From Oceanicaulis sp. (GTDB lineage: Bacteria; Pseudomonadota; Alphaproteobacteria; Caulobacterales; Maricaulaceae): DNA of 34,250 nucleotides. How positions within the stretch are numbered: the first letter of the stretch is position 1; each line of letters begins with the position of its first letter. Both the position numbers and the translations under genes were made by a program. The stretch is from contig JANQMI010000177.1 of NCBI GenBank assembly GCA_028280165.1, positions 1-34,250 on the forward strand, written 5' to 3'. Below the pieces are notes generated by a model, which was given only the letters and a program-made list of their open reading frames with translations, was not told the DNA's origin and did not search any database. Of this stretch, positions 16,713 to 26,933 are shown piece by piece.

Positions 16713-17273
16713 ATGTTCATCCAGACCGAACCTACCCCGAACCCGGACACGCTGAAATTCCTGCCAGGTCGAGACGTCGCGCCAGACACACCGCGCGAGT
16801 TCGCCACCCCTGAAGAGGCCGAAGGCTCGCCCCTGGCGCGGGATTTGTTTGCGGTGGAAGGGGTCGTCCGGGTATTTGCCGGCGCGGATTTCGTGTCGGT
16901 GACTAAGGCTGAAGGCGTGGAGTGGATCCATATTCGGCCTGCGGTACTGGGCGCGATTGCCGATGCCCTTGAGTCCGACAGCCCCTTGTTCGAAGCGGCC
17001 GAAACGGACGGGCATGCGGCCTATGACGGCGAGGCCGAATGCATCGTTAAAGAGATCATCGATGTCATCGACACCCGGGTCCGGCCGGCGGTGGCGCGTG
17101 ATGGCGGAGACATCACATTCCATGACTATGACGATCAATCCGGCGTCGTGCGCCTGCATATGCGCGGGGCCTGCGCCGGCTGTCCGTCATCGACCGCCAC
17201 GTTGAAGCACGGCATCGAGAATTTGCTGAAGCATTACGTACCTGAAGTGACGGCTGTGGAGGCAGTGCTTTAA
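16713..17273 (+). CDS. NifU family (Nfu-type) Fe-S scaffold protein
   Basis: MFIQTEPTPNPDTLKFLPGRDV (Nfu N-domain) and VRPAVARDGGDITFHDYDDQSGVVRLHMRGACAGCPSSTATLKHGIENLLKHYVPEV (CxxC NifU C-domain). Confidence 0.95.
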   Translation: MFIQTEPTPNPDTLKFLPGRDVAPDTPREFATPEEAEGSPLARDLFAVEGVVRVFAGADFVSVTKAEGVEWIHIRPAVLGAIADALESDSPLFEAAETDGHAAYDGEAECIVKEIIDVIDTRVRPAVARDGGDITFHDYDDQSGVVRLHMRGACAGCPSSTATLKHGIENLLKHYVPEVTAVEAVL

Positions 17274-17347
17274 GGCGCTGGCTGAAGCGCCAATCGCACA
17301 CTAGGTTTCTTCACAATCTTTATATCCCGCTCAAGGAGCTTTCCCCC

Positions 17348-17986
17348 ATGGCCGATACCGGTGCACCGCTGGCGCTCGACGATCGTCACTCCATTTTGTC
17401 CGATCAGGCGCTGGATCAGCTCTTTCGCGGGGCTCGGACTTTCTATTCCTGGGAAGACAAAGACATCTCCGACACCACGCTGCGTGCGCTTTATGAGCTG
17501 CTGCAATATGGACCGACCAGCGCCAATCAGAGCCCGGCGCGCTTCCTGTTCTTGAAAGGCGAAAGCCAGAAGAAGCTGGTGCCGCACCTGATTGAACCCA
17601 ATGTCGAAAAAACCGTTACAGCGCCAGTGACGGTCGTGGTCGCCTGGGACTGGAATTTCCACGAGAAGATCCCGACCCTCTTCCCGCATAACCCCGAAGC
17701 TAAGGACTGGTTTGCCTCCGATGAAGCGCGGTTCGAAAACGGCTTCCGCAATGGCTCGCTTCAGGGCGCTTATCTGATCCTGGCCGCCCGGGCACTGGGG
17801 CTCGATTGCGGCGCGATGAGCGGGTTTGACAAAGATGGTGTCGACGAGACCTTCTTTAAGGCGGACTCGCAGATGGGCAGCTGGCGTTCCAACTTCCTGG
17901 TCAATCTGGGCTATGGCACCACCGAGAAACTCTTCCCACGCTTGCCGAAGCTTGCCTTTGATGATGGCGCGAAGATTCTCGACTAA
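17348..17986 (+). CDS. Nitroreductase-family malonic semialdehyde reductase RutE-like
   Basis: LDQLFRGARTFYSWEDKDISDTTLRALYELLQYGPTSANQSPARFLFLKG...FRNGSLQGAYLILAARALGLDCGAMSGFDKDGVDETFF...VNLGYG. Confidence 0.88.
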   Translation: MADTGAPLALDDRHSILSDQALDQLFRGARTFYSWEDKDISDTTLRALYELLQYGPTSANQSPARFLFLKGESQKKLVPHLIEPNVEKTVTAPVTVVVAWDWNFHEKIPTLFPHNPEAKDWFASDEARFENGFRNGSLQGAYLILAARALGLDCGAMSGFDKDGVDETFFKADSQMGSWRSNFLVNLGYGTTEKLFPRLPKLAFDDGAKILD

Positions 17987-18058
17987 GCGCGATCGCCCCG
18001 CCCTCTCCTTTTCGGCAGGGCCGGGGTGGGCAGGCCGAACGGATCTGGCACTGACATC

Positions 18059-18685
18059 ATGACCCAGCCCCTTCTTGTCATCGATACGGTCGGTCCCTGG
18101 TGCGCCGCAGCGCTGGACGTCGCCGGTCGGTTGCACGAAGCGGGCGCGGAGATCGGGCGGGGTCATGCGGAAGTCCTGGCCCCGATGGTTGAGGGCTTGC
18201 TGACCGAGGCCGGCCTTGCGGCACCAGAGCTTGCCCGCATTGGCGTCAACACCGGCCCGGGCAGCTTTGCGGGCACACGGGTCGGCGTCGCCTTTGCGCG
18301 CGGCCTCGCGCTGTCGACGGGCGCGCAGGCGGTGGGCGTGGGCCTGCTGCCGGCTTTGGCCCTCAGGGCCTGCCCCGACGCTGACCGCACCGTCTTGGCC
18401 ATCCATGACGCCAAACGCGGGGATTATCTTTGGAGCGTGTTCGCGCCCGGTGAAACGCAAGCCCCCACCGAGCGCGGTCCCCTAAGCGCCGCGCAGACCA
18501 CTGCCGCTGCCATTGCGCACCCTATCGTCACCGGCTCCGGGGCCGAAGCGATCGACGGCCCACCCTTTGATCCGGCCCCGCCTTTGGCCGCCCTCGTGTC
18601 GCTGACACGGCAAGCGCCGGCTGACGCGCCACCGCCCGCCCCGATCTACGCCCGCCCCCCAGATGCCAAGCCGGCCCGGTCATGA
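18059..18685 (+). CDS. tsaB: tRNA threonylcarbamoyladenosine biosynthesis protein TsaB
   Basis: LLVIDTVGPWCAAALDVAGRLHEAGAEIGRGHAEVLAPMVEGLLTEAGL...IGVNTGPGSFAGTRVGVAFARGLAL; followed by rimI with an ATGA overlap. Confidence 0.93.
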   Translation: MTQPLLVIDTVGPWCAAALDVAGRLHEAGAEIGRGHAEVLAPMVEGLLTEAGLAAPELARIGVNTGPGSFAGTRVGVAFARGLALSTGAQAVGVGLLPALALRACPDADRTVLAIHDAKRGDYLWSVFAPGETQAPTERGPLSAAQTTAAAIAHPIVTGSGAEAIDGPPFDPAPPLAALVSLTRQAPADAPPPAPIYARPPDAKPARS

Positions 18686-19125
18686 GCCCTCTGGTCTCGA
18701 TCACCGAATATGGGGCAGAAGCCGCCTCGCTGTTTGCTCAGCTGCACGCGCAATGCTTCGGTGCCCCCTGGCCAGAGGCCGATTTCAAGCGCCTGCTGGC
18801 CTCGTCGGGCGTGGTGGGCCTGATCCTGGAGGCTGACCGCGTGCCGGTGGGCCTGGCTCTGATCCGCACCATTGCCGGGGAGTGCGAAATCCTGACGATT
18901 GCCATCGCCAAGGCTTCGCGCCGCAGCGGTCTCGGCGGCCAGCTGCTCACGGCCAGCGAAAACGCTGCGCGCCTGGCGGGGGCAAGGCGGATGATTTTGG
19001 ACGTGTCCGAAACCAATACGCCCGCCATCAAGCTGTATGATCGTTCAGGCTATATCGAAGTGGGGCGTCGGACCGCTTATTACCGCGATGGGAGCGATGC
19101 CCGCGTGATGGCGCGCCGGCTGTAG
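18682..19125 (+). CDS. rimI: Ribosomal protein alanine N-acetyltransferase RimI
   Basis: HAQCFGAPWPEADFKRLLASSG...ILTIAIAKASRRSGLGGQLLTASENAARLAGARRMILDVSETNTPAIKLYDRSGYIEVGRRTAYYRDGSDARVM. Confidence 0.9.
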   Translation: MSPLVSITEYGAEAASLFAQLHAQCFGAPWPEADFKRLLASSGVVGLILEADRVPVGLALIRTIAGECEILTIAIAKASRRSGLGGQLLTASENAARLAGARRMILDVSETNTPAIKLYDRSGYIEVGRRTAYYRDGSDARVMARRL

Positions 19126-19203
19126 CCGCTGTTCATGTATGGACATCCTGCCGCAGGCGCGGCTATCACATTAACCCTGTTGGCCTTGCACGAAGGACGC
19201 CCC

Positions 19204-19620
19204 ATGCCCGATCGCATCGAAAAGCTCTGCGTCGAAAAAGGTTTGCGCATGACTGAGCAGCGCCGGGTCATCGCGCGCGTGCTGTCCCTGGCCGATGATC
19301 ATCCCGATGCCGAAGAACTGCACCGCCGCGCTTCGTCCGTCGATAGCCGCATCTCACTCGCCACGGTGTACCGGACTGTGCGCCTGTTTGAAGACGCCGG
19401 CATTATCGAACGCCATGACTTCCGCGATGGCCGCTCGCGCTATGAAGAAGCGCAGGACGATCACCATGACCACCTGATCGATATGAATTCCGGTGATGTG
19501 ATTGAGTTCTTCGACGAGGAAATCGAAGAGCTGCAGGAAAAGATCGCCAAGCGCCTGGGCTATAAGCTCGTCGACCACCGGCTGGAGCTTTACGGCGTGA
19601 AGATCAAGGATGGCGAGTAG
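19204..19620 (+). CDS. fur: Fur family transcriptional regulator
   Basis: LCVEKGLRMTEQRRVIARVLSLADDHPDAEELHRRASSVDSRISLATVYRTVRLFEDAGIIERHDFRDGRSRYEEAQDDHHDHLIDMNSGDVIEF. Start set at MPDRIEKL (19204). Confidence 0.92.
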   Translation: MPDRIEKLCVEKGLRMTEQRRVIARVLSLADDHPDAEELHRRASSVDSRISLATVYRTVRLFEDAGIIERHDFRDGRSRYEEAQDDHHDHLIDMNSGDVIEFFDEEIEELQEKIAKRLGYKLVDHRLELYGVKIKDGE

Positions 19621-19687
19621 GCGTTCGCGCTATCCTGACTCCGCTGAACGCTTGTCAGCACAGGCTGATCGACGCATATAGCGCTGC

Positions 19688-21160
19688 ATGGAACTCATTA
19701 ATCATCGGCCGACCAAGACCGCGGCCCCTGAAATGTCTGAAGAGGCAGCTGAGACTGCGTCTGCACTGAGCGCTGCACCGGTGAGCGACAGCGACAAGAA
19801 GCGTGTCTTCATCAAGACCTATGGCTGCCAGATGAATGTGTACGATTCAGAGCGTATGCGTGATCTGCTCGGCCCGCTGGGCTATGAGCCTGCGGATGCG
19901 CCTGAGGGCTCGGATCTGGTGATCCTGAACACCTGCCATATCCGTGAGAAAGCCGCCGAAAAAGTCTATTCAGAGCTCGGCCGGCTGCGCCCGCTGAAAG
20001 AGGCGAAAGAGGCCGACGGCTCGTCCATGACGATCACGGTGGCTGGCTGTGTGGCCCAGGCCGAAGGTGCCGAGATCAAGCGGCGCGCCCCGGTGGTTGA
20101 TCTGGTGGTCGGGCCACAGACCTATCACAAGCTGCCCGAACTGATTGCCGAGGTGCACCGCGGCACCGGAGAAGCGCTCGATACCGAGTTCGAGGTTGAA
20201 GACAAATTCGACGTGCTGGCCACGCCGGAGCGCCAGATCGATGGTTTCTCCGCCTTCGTCACCGTCCAGGAAGGCTGTGACAAATTCTGCACCTTCTGTG
20301 TTGTGCCCTACACGCGCGGGGCTGAATGGTCGCGCCCGGTCGATCAGGTTGTGGCAGAGGTCCGCGCGCTGGCCGCCAAAGGCATTCGCGAGGTCACCCT
20401 GCTGGGCCAGAACGTCAACGCTTATCACGGCGAGGCACCCTCCGGCGATGAAGCCGGTGGGACTTGGGGCCTCGGCCGCCTGGTCCGCCATTTGGCGTTG
20501 ATCGGCGGGATTGAGCGGATCCGCTTTACCACCTCGCACCCTAAGGACATGGATGAAGAGTTGATCCAGACCTTCGCCGATGAGCCCAAGCTGATGCCCT
20601 ACTTCCACCTGCCGGTTCAGGCGGGCTCGGATGGCATATTGAAGTCCATGAATCGCAAGCACACGGCGGCAGAGTATATCGCGATCATCGACCGGCTGCG
20701 CGAAGTGCGCCCGGACATTGCGATCTCCGGCGATATGATTGTTGGCTTCCCGGGTGAAAGCGACGCCGACTTTGAAGACACGATGGAGCTGGTGCGCCGG
20801 GTCAACTACGCCTCCTGCTTCTCGTTCAAGTATTCCCGCCGCCCTGGCACGCCAGGCGCGGCCATGCATGGTCAGGTCGACGAGGCGGTGAAGACCGAGC
20901 GCCTGGCGCGTTTGCAGGCGCTGCTCAGCGAGCAGCAGCAAGCCTTCAATCAGTCGATGATCGGCAAGACCTTGCCGGTGCTGTTCGAGCGCGAAGGCCG
21001 CAACCCGGGCCAGCTCAACGGACGTAGCCCCTATCTCCAGGCGGTGCACTGCGAGGCTCCGCTGGAGCTGATCGGTCAGATCGTCGAGGTCGAGATCACC
21101 GGCGCGAGCCGAAACGCGCTGGCCGGCCGCCTTGTCCCACAGGAGACCCGCGTCGCGTGA
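19688..21160 (+). CDS. miaB: tRNA-2-methylthio-N6-dimethylallyladenosine synthase MiaB
   Basis: [18 protein letters not shown]...[21 protein letters not shown]...[25 protein letters not shown] (radical SAM CxxxCxxC)...TSHPKDM...GFPGE. Confidence 0.97.
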   Translation: MELINHRPTKTAAPEMSEEAAETASALSAAPVSDSDKKRVFIKTYGCQMNVYDSERMRDLLGPLGYEPADAPEGSDLVILNTCHIREKAAEKVYSELGRLRPLKEAKEADGSSMTITVAGCVAQAEGAEIKRRAPVVDLVVGPQTYHKLPELIAEVHRGTGEALDTEFEVEDKFDVLATPERQIDGFSAFVTVQEGCDKFCTFCVVPYTRGAEWSRPVDQVVAEVRALAAKGIREVTLLGQNVNAYHGEAPSGDEAGGTWGLGRLVRHLALIGGIERIRFTTSHPKDMDEELIQTFADEPKLMPYFHLPVQAGSDGILKSMNRKHTAAEYIAIIDRLREVRPDIAISGDMIVGFPGESDADFEDTMELVRRVNYASCFSFKYSRRPGTPGAAMHGQVDEAVKTERLARLQALLSEQQQAFNQSMIGKTLPVLFEREGRNPGQLNGRSPYLQAVHCEAPLELIGQIVEVEITGASRNALAGRLVPQETRVA

Positions 21161-22167
21161 GTCGTTCAGCCAAACCGCGCCGCACCCGCCGGGAGCCGTC
21201 CGAGACGCTCCATTTTGATGATGGGGATCTGATCCGCATTGTCGCCGGGGCCGGCCACGAAAACTTTACGCTCATCGAAGCTGAGCTCGACGTGAAACTG
21301 GAAGCGCCCGGCGGCGGGACCGTCGTCGTGACCGCTGCGGACGCTACCGCGCGCCGCGAAGCGCGCCGGGTGATCAACGCGCTCTACGGCCGGGCAGGCG
21401 AAGGCCTGCCGATCGAGCCCGCTGACGCACGCGCGGCTTGCTTGATGGCTGAAGACGATGCCGGCGAAGCGATCGACAGTGTGATCCGCGTGCCCCGGGG
21501 CACCAGCTTTTCAGCCCGTACCGATGGCCAGAAGGCCTATGTGCGCGCGCTGAAGGACGATAAGTCCTATGACATGGTCTTCGGGGTCGGCCCGGCCGGC
21601 ACCGGCAAGACACTGCTCGCGGTGGCCTATGGGGCGTCCCAGCTGGCGCTGGGCGCGGTCGATCGTCTGATCATTACCCGCCCGGCGGTCGAAGCTGGCG
21701 AGCGCCTGGGCTTCTTGCCGGGCGACCTGACCGAGAAGATCGATCCTTATCTGCTGCCGATCTGGGATGCGCTGCGCGACAGCCTGGGTCAGCGCGTGTC
21801 CGAAAAGATGCGCGAAGAGGGCCGGATCGAAGTCGCGCCGCTGGCCTTTATGCGCGGCCGGACGCTCAACCGGGCCTTTGTCATCGTCGATGAAGCGCAG
21901 AACGCGACCGTGCCGCAAATGCGCATGGTGCTGACCCGCTTGGGTGAGGGCTCACGCATGGCCGTCACGGGCGATCCGACCCAGACCGATTTGCGCCGCG
22001 GCGAGCCGTCCGGCCTGCCGCACGCCCTGTCCATTCTGTCCGATGAGGAGCGCATCGCGGTACATCGCTTCGGGCGCGCAGATGTGGTGCGCCACGGTCT
22101 GGTGGCGCGTATTGTCGATGCCTATGAGCGCGACGATGCAAAGCGGGAAGGCAAGAGCGGTGAGTGA
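21157..22167 (+). CDS. phoH: PhoH family ATPase
   Basis: [20 protein letters not shown] (Walker A)...[35 protein letters not shown]...[45 protein letters not shown] start overlapping the miaB stop. Confidence 0.95.
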   Translation: MSRSAKPRRTRREPSETLHFDDGDLIRIVAGAGHENFTLIEAELDVKLEAPGGGTVVVTAADATARREARRVINALYGRAGEGLPIEPADARAACLMAEDDAGEAIDSVIRVPRGTSFSARTDGQKAYVRALKDDKSYDMVFGVGPAGTGKTLLAVAYGASQLALGAVDRLIITRPAVEAGERLGFLPGDLTEKIDPYLLPIWDALRDSLGQRVSEKMREEGRIEVAPLAFMRGRTLNRAFVIVDEAQNATVPQMRMVLTRLGEGSRMAVTGDPTQTDLRRGEPSGLPHALSILSDEERIAVHRFGRADVVRHGLVARIVDAYERDDAKREGKSGE

Positions 22168-22633
22168 CACCGGGCCTCATCTCGACATTGTGATTGAGCA
22201 CGACGCCTGGTCAGACGTGACAAATCTGGCCGAGCATTGTGAAGCCGGTGTCGCCGCGGGGCTCGCCAAGCTCGACACCCCGCGCGCGGGGACCGCCGTC
22301 GTGATGCTGACCGATGACGCCACCGTGCAGGGGCTGAACGCGAAATTCCGGGGTAAGGACAAGCCAACCAATGTGTTGTCCTTTCCGGCTCCCGAGGCCG
22401 AAGGCTATCCTGGCGACGTGGCGCTGGCGTTTGAAACCTGCGCCGCCGAAGCCCAGCGCGATGGCAAGAGTCTCGTCGATCACACTGTGCATCTGGTGTT
22501 GCACGGCATTCTGCATTTGAATGGACTGGATCATATTGAGGAGGACGCCGCCGAGGCCATGGAAGCGCTGGAACGCGCAGCTTTGGCCGAGGTTGGGATC
22601 GCTGATCCCTATAACGTCAGAACGGAGCCATGA
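22160..22633 (+). CDS. ybeY: Endoribonuclease YbeY (rRNA maturation)
   Basis: LNAKFRGKDKPTNVLSFPAPE...HTVHLVLHGILHLNGLDHIEEDAAEAMEALERAALAEVGI (HGxLHLxGxDH). GTG start at 22160 overlapping the phoH stop; the ORF track extends too far upstream. Confidence 0.95.
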   Translation: MSDTGPHLDIVIEHDAWSDVTNLAEHCEAGVAAGLAKLDTPRAGTAVVMLTDDATVQGLNAKFRGKDKPTNVLSFPAPEAEGYPGDVALAFETCAAEAQRDGKSLVDHTVHLVLHGILHLNGLDHIEEDAAEAMEALERAALAEVGIADPYNVRTEP

Positions 22634-23523
22634 GCGAAGACCCATCGTCGCGAAGTTTGCTGTCGCAAATCAAACGCGCCTTTTCTGGACCACAGACCGG
22701 TGCAGACGAGCTCCCAGCTGCCCCCGCACCCCATGAAGCCGTGGGTGGGGCGTTTATCCTGAATGTTCAGGAGTTTCAGACCCAAAAGGTCGAGGACGTC
22801 ATGGTTCCGCGGGCCGACATTGTCGCCGTGGAAATCGAGACGCCATTGAACGAGCTGGCCAAGGCCTTCAGTGAGGCTGGCCATTCGCGCTTGCCGGTCT
22901 TCCGCGAAACGCTGGATGATCCGGTTGGGGTGGCGCACATCAAGGATATGGTCGGTCATCTGTCGCGCTATGCCGAGCAGGCGGGCGACGCTGATTGGGG
23001 TGAAGCGCGAATCCTTGAAGCGATCCGCCGGCCGCTGCTTTACGTCCCCGCCTCCATGAAAGCCATCGACCTTCTTTTGAAGATGCAGTCGCGCCGCCAG
23101 CACATGGCTTTGGTCGTGGATGAATTCGGTGGAACCGACGGCCTGGTGACTTTGGAAGACCTGCTGGAACCGATCGTTGGGGATATCGAAGACGAGCACG
23201 ATGAGGCCGATGGACCCATGATCCGCGCCAAGCAACCGGGCTGTTGGGAGGCCAATGCCCGGGCTGAGATCACGGATCTGGAAGAGGTGATTGGCGCAGA
23301 AATCGCTACCGATGAAGAAGAGGCCGATGTGGACACTCTTGGTGGCTTGATCTTCCGCATTGCTGGCCGGGTCCCTGAACGCGGTGAAGTCCTGCCTCAT
23401 CCGTCCGGGTTTGAGTTTGAGGTTCTGGACTCTGATCCCCGGCGGATTAAGCGGGTGAGGGTGCGCGCGGTGACAAATCCCGGTGCGGACTTGTCATCCT
23501 CCGCAGATCGTGCGCCCTCGTGA
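22630..23523 (+). CDS. corC: CBS-domain hemolysin/CorC family protein
   Basis: [54 protein letters not shown]...[34 protein letters not shown]. Confidence 0.92.
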   Translation: MSEDPSSRSLLSQIKRAFSGPQTGADELPAAPAPHEAVGGAFILNVQEFQTQKVEDVMVPRADIVAVEIETPLNELAKAFSEAGHSRLPVFRETLDDPVGVAHIKDMVGHLSRYAEQAGDADWGEARILEAIRRPLLYVPASMKAIDLLLKMQSRRQHMALVVDEFGGTDGLVTLEDLLEPIVGDIEDEHDEADGPMIRAKQPGCWEANARAEITDLEEVIGAEIATDEEEADVDTLGGLIFRIAGRVPERGEVLPHPSGFEFEVLDSDPRRIKRVRVRAVTNPGADLSSSADRAPS

Positions 23524-25169
23524 ATGCACGCGCATTTGACCTGCGCCGAGCCGGTCGCCATGCCCGCCGGCTCAGAGTCCGCCTACGCGCCCTTTCCGGT
23601 CTGCCTCTGCTCGCATTCCTGGCTCTGACCGGGGCGTTCAGCGCGCTGGCCCATGCGCCTTATCATGTCCAACCGGCCTTGATCTTCGGATTGATCGTTC
23701 TGGTGCTGACGCTGGATGACGCGCGTCATCGCTCGCGCCCGCTCAGGGCGGGATTTGCCCGCGCCTGGGCCTTTGCGGCTGGATATTTTCTGGCCGGCAC
23801 GTTTTGGGTTGCCAATGCTTTCCTTGTCAGTGCCCAGGACCATGCCTGGTTGATTTGGGCTCCGTTGACACTCCTGCCAGGCGGTTTGGCCCTGTTTTGG
23901 GGCGTGGCGGGGGTGGCCTATGTGAGGTTGAGGCCGCGAGGGTCGGCCCGTATTGCCGCCTTTGCGCTCATTTTTCTGGCTGTTGAGGCTCTGCGGTCGG
24001 GGGTTTTATCGGGCTTTCCCTGGAATCTACCCGGCCATGTCTTCGTCGCCGGAGCGCCGATGAGCCAGCTCGCCAGCCTGATCGGGGCTCTGGGGCTTTC
24101 GGCCTTGACCCTTTATGCCTTTGCCTCCCCGGCGGCGTTGTTAGGTCGCGGGGCGGCCCGGGTCCGCGCCTATCCGATCATGATATCCGGTCTTGTCCTG
24201 GGCGCGGGTTGGGCTTGGGGCGCAACCCGCTTGGCTGACGCTGAGAGTGTCGAGACTGGCGTCCAGTTGCGGGTTGTCCAGCTCGACCGGGCCCAAACCG
24301 ATCTACGCCCTGAATTCCGTGATGAAATTCTCGACGAATATCTTGCGCTGACGACCCAGACCGGCCTGGATGAAGTCGATCTGGTCATCTGGCCAGAAGG
24401 GTCGGTCCCAGCCTATCTGCTCAATGAGCCCGCCTTACTTGCGCGCATTCGCGAAGCGCTGCCCTTAAACACGCGCCTTGTGGCCGGTGCCCCCCATGTG
24501 GAATGGGCGCTGGATCGGACGCCGCGCGCCTATTTTAACGCCCTGCACGCCTTAAAGGTTCAAGACGATACGCTTCTCGTTGAGGCGCGCTATGACAAAG
24601 CCAAGCTTGTCCCATTTGGAGAAGCCAACACGCTGGCGGCGTTCACGCGACCCTTTGGTCTGGAGACTTTGTCTCAATATGGGATCGGATTTGATCCGGG
24701 CCCGGGCCCGCAAACCCTTACCCTGGGCGATATTCCACCTTTTGCGCCTCTGATCTGCTACGAGGTCATCTTTTCAGAATACGCCTCTGGCACGAATACT
24801 CGTCCTGAATGGCTCCTAAATATTTCAAATGATAGTTGGTTTGGACATTCAGCCGGGCCTTCTCAGCTGCTTAATCAGGCCGCCTACCGCAGTATTGAGC
24901 AAGGATTACCTTTGGTCCGCTCAGCTACAGCTGGTATGTCCGGCCTTATTGACCCTCACGGTCGAGTCGTGCACATTGCGAGCACTGAAGAAAGTCAAGT
25001 CCTTGATCTTGCTTTGATTGCGGATGCGGGCCCGACTTTGTTCAGGCAGCATGGGCACGCCTTCTGGCCAATTATATTTGTATTCTTTGCTGGATTGGCG
25101 CAGATATTGCCTCGCGCTGCTCAAGTGTTAACACGGTTGTCATTGCGACCGGGTGTTGCAAAGAATTGA
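23520..25169 (+). CDS. lnt: Apolipoprotein N-acyltransferase
   Basis: Multiple TM segments; VIWPEGSVPAYLL...YDKAKLVPFGEANTLAAF...LICYEVIFSEYA...PEWLLNISNDSWFGHSAGPSQLLNQAAYRSIEQGLPLVRSATAGMSGLIDPHGRVV. Confidence 0.96.
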   Translation: MNARAFDLRRAGRHARRLRVRLRALSGLPLLAFLALTGAFSALAHAPYHVQPALIFGLIVLVLTLDDARHRSRPLRAGFARAWAFAAGYFLAGTFWVANAFLVSAQDHAWLIWAPLTLLPGGLALFWGVAGVAYVRLRPRGSARIAAFALIFLAVEALRSGVLSGFPWNLPGHVFVAGAPMSQLASLIGALGLSALTLYAFASPAALLGRGAARVRAYPIMISGLVLGAGWAWGATRLADAESVETGVQLRVVQLDRAQTDLRPEFRDEILDEYLALTTQTGLDEVDLVIWPEGSVPAYLLNEPALLARIREALPLNTRLVAGAPHVEWALDRTPRAYFNALHALKVQDDTLLVEARYDKAKLVPFGEANTLAAFTRPFGLETLSQYGIGFDPGPGPQTLTLGDIPPFAPLICYEVIFSEYASGTNTRPEWLLNISNDSWFGHSAGPSQLLNQAAYRSIEQGLPLVRSATAGMSGLIDPHGRVVHIASTEESQVLDLALIADAGPTLFRQHGHAFWPIIFVFFAGLAQILPRAAQVLTRLSLRPGVAKN

Positions 25170-25224
25170 TTTGTCATTCATGCCACTATCGGCGCTGAGT
25201 GCTCAATAAGAAGGTGCTTAAGCC

Positions 25225-25662
25225 ATGACCAGCCAACCTAACCCTCGTGGGCCAAATGCTGTCGATCGTCATGTCGGATCTCGTATCCGCCTGCGCCGCC
25301 AGCTTTTGAACATGAGCCAGGAGAAGCTTGGCGAAGAGCTTGGTGTCACCTTCCAACAGGTTCAAAAATACGAGCGCGGGACGAACCGGGTGGGCGCTGG
25401 CCGCTTGTTTATCCTGGCCCGCGTTCTCGATGTGCCGGTGTCGTTTTTCTATGATGGTGTCTCTGATGCCATGGCGGTTCCGGGCTTTTCCGAAGGCGAT
25501 CAAACCCCAATCGTGGATGACTTCATTCAGTCTGCCGATGGTGTCGCTTTGGCCCAGGCCTTTGCACGCATTAGTGATGCAAAGGTTCGCCGCCGTATTC
25601 TGGAATTGGTCCGCACGCTCGCCGCTGAGGAAGCTGAAGCCGCAGCGTCGGGAGACCTCTGA
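25225..25662 (+). CDS. XRE-family HTH regulator (PraR-like by context)
   Basis: VGSRIRLRRQLLNMSQEKLGEELGVTFQQVQKYERGTNRVGAGRLFILARVLDVPVSFFYDGV; positioned between lnt and metK. Confidence 0.9.
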   Translation: MTSQPNPRGPNAVDRHVGSRIRLRRQLLNMSQEKLGEELGVTFQQVQKYERGTNRVGAGRLFILARVLDVPVSFFYDGVSDAMAVPGFSEGDQTPIVDDFIQSADGVALAQAFARISDAKVRRRILELVRTLAAEEAEAAASGDL

Positions 25663-25705
25663 GCGACAGGCCTTGCCTTAGCGCAGTGAATGGGCTTTAA
25701 GCCAG

Positions 25706-25729
25706 CCATATAAAGCAGTCTTTATATGG
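25706..25729. promoter_or_regulatory. Perfect 10-bp inverted repeat at metK 5' end
   Basis: CCATATAAAG-CAGT-CTTTATATGG. The right arm contains the ORF-track ATG and the GG of the GGAG that would serve the TTG at 25741. Confidence 0.8.
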
Positions 25730-25740
25730 AGCTCAGTCCT

Positions 25741-26913
25741 TTGGCCCGCACCTCATATCTGTTTACCAGCGAAAGCGTATCTGAAGGCCATCCGGACAAA
25801 GTCTGCGATCGGGTCTCCGACGCCATTGTTGACCTGTTCTTGTCCAAAGATCCGGTCGCGCGCGTCGCGTGCGAAACGCTGACCACAACCAACCGCATTG
25901 TGTTGGCGGGTGAAGTCCGGTGTGCCGGTGAAATCGATAATGCTGAGATCGAAGACGCCGCTCGCCAGGCTGTGCGCGATATTGGCTATGAGCAGGACGG
26001 GTTTCACTGGGAAAACGCTCACTTCCACAACTATCTGCACGAGCAATCGGCTGATATTGCGCAGGGTGTGGATGAAGGGTCTGGCTCTTTTACTGAAGAG
26101 GGCGCGGGCGACCAGGGCATCATGTTCGGCTATGCCTGTGATGAGACGCCAGAGCTCATGCCCGCCCCGATCATTTACTCCCACCAAATCCTCAAAGAGA
26201 TGGCGCGCCTGAGAAAGTCGGGCGAGCGCCCGGAGTTTGAGCCCGACGCCAAATCTCAGGTCACGTTACGCTATGAGAATGGCCGCCCGGTTGAGGTCAC
26301 CAGCGTGGTGGTGTCGACCCAGCACAAGGCCGGCGTTGAGCTGGACAAGGTGCGCGAGCTGGTTCGCCCGATTGTGGCCGGTGTTTTGCCCAATGGCTGG
26401 GTGCCGCCTGAAGACGAGTTTTACGTCAACCCGACGGGCAATTTCGTCATTGGTGGGCCGGACGGGGATGCGGGCCTCACGGGCCGGAAGATCATTGTGG
26501 ACACATATGGCGGTGCCGCGCCCCATGGTGGCGGTGCCTTCTCCGGCAAAGACCCGACCAAGGTGGACCGCTCGGCAGCCTATATCTCACGCTATCTGGC
26601 GAAGAATGTCGTTGCATCGGGCCTGGCGAGGAAATGCACCATTCAGCTGTCCTATGCGATCGGTGTGGCCAAACCCCTGTCCGTTTATGTGGATACGCAT
26701 GGTACGGGCGAGATTGATGAGGCGGTTCTGGAAACCAAGCTTCCAGAAATGGTCAATCTGTCCCCGCGCGGCATCCGGACCCATCTGGGCCTCAACCGTC
26801 CGATCTATGCGCGCACGGCGGCTTACGGCCACTTCGGCCGTAATCCCGCTGAGGACGGGGGCTTCTCCTGGGAGAAAACCGATCTCGTGGGTGATCTGAA
26901 GAGCCTGGCCTAA
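25741..26913 (+). CDS. metK: S-adenosylmethionine synthetase, probable TTG start
   Basis: [30 protein letters not shown]...[23 protein letters not shown]...[48 protein letters not shown] 25741 gives [11 protein letters not shown] with GGAG 9 nt upstream; the ORF-track ATG at 25726 is the alternative. Confidence 0.95.
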   Translation: MARTSYLFTSESVSEGHPDKVCDRVSDAIVDLFLSKDPVARVACETLTTTNRIVLAGEVRCAGEIDNAEIEDAARQAVRDIGYEQDGFHWENAHFHNYLHEQSADIAQGVDEGSGSFTEEGAGDQGIMFGYACDETPELMPAPIIYSHQILKEMARLRKSGERPEFEPDAKSQVTLRYENGRPVEVTSVVVSTQHKAGVELDKVRELVRPIVAGVLPNGWVPPEDEFYVNPTGNFVIGGPDGDAGLTGRKIIVDTYGGAAPHGGGAFSGKDPTKVDRSAAYISRYLAKNVVASGLARKCTIQLSYAIGVAKPLSVYVDTHGTGEIDEAVLETKLPEMVNLSPRGIRTHLGLNRPIYARTAAYGHFGRNPAEDGGFSWEKTDLVGDLKSLA

Positions 26914-26933
26914 CACCGCGAGGATTGATACGC

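Noticed and set aside
19970-21049. 359-aa minus ORF antisense to miaB, and similar antisense ORFs over nusA, infB and corC
   Set aside because: High-GC shadow ORFs; sense products are unambiguous housekeeping proteins.
25663-25740. Known SAM-II or SAM/SAH riboswitch before metK
   Set aside because: The leader does not show the conserved sequence pattern I know for these classes; only the perfect inverted repeat is evident. A covariance-model search would be needed to be sure.
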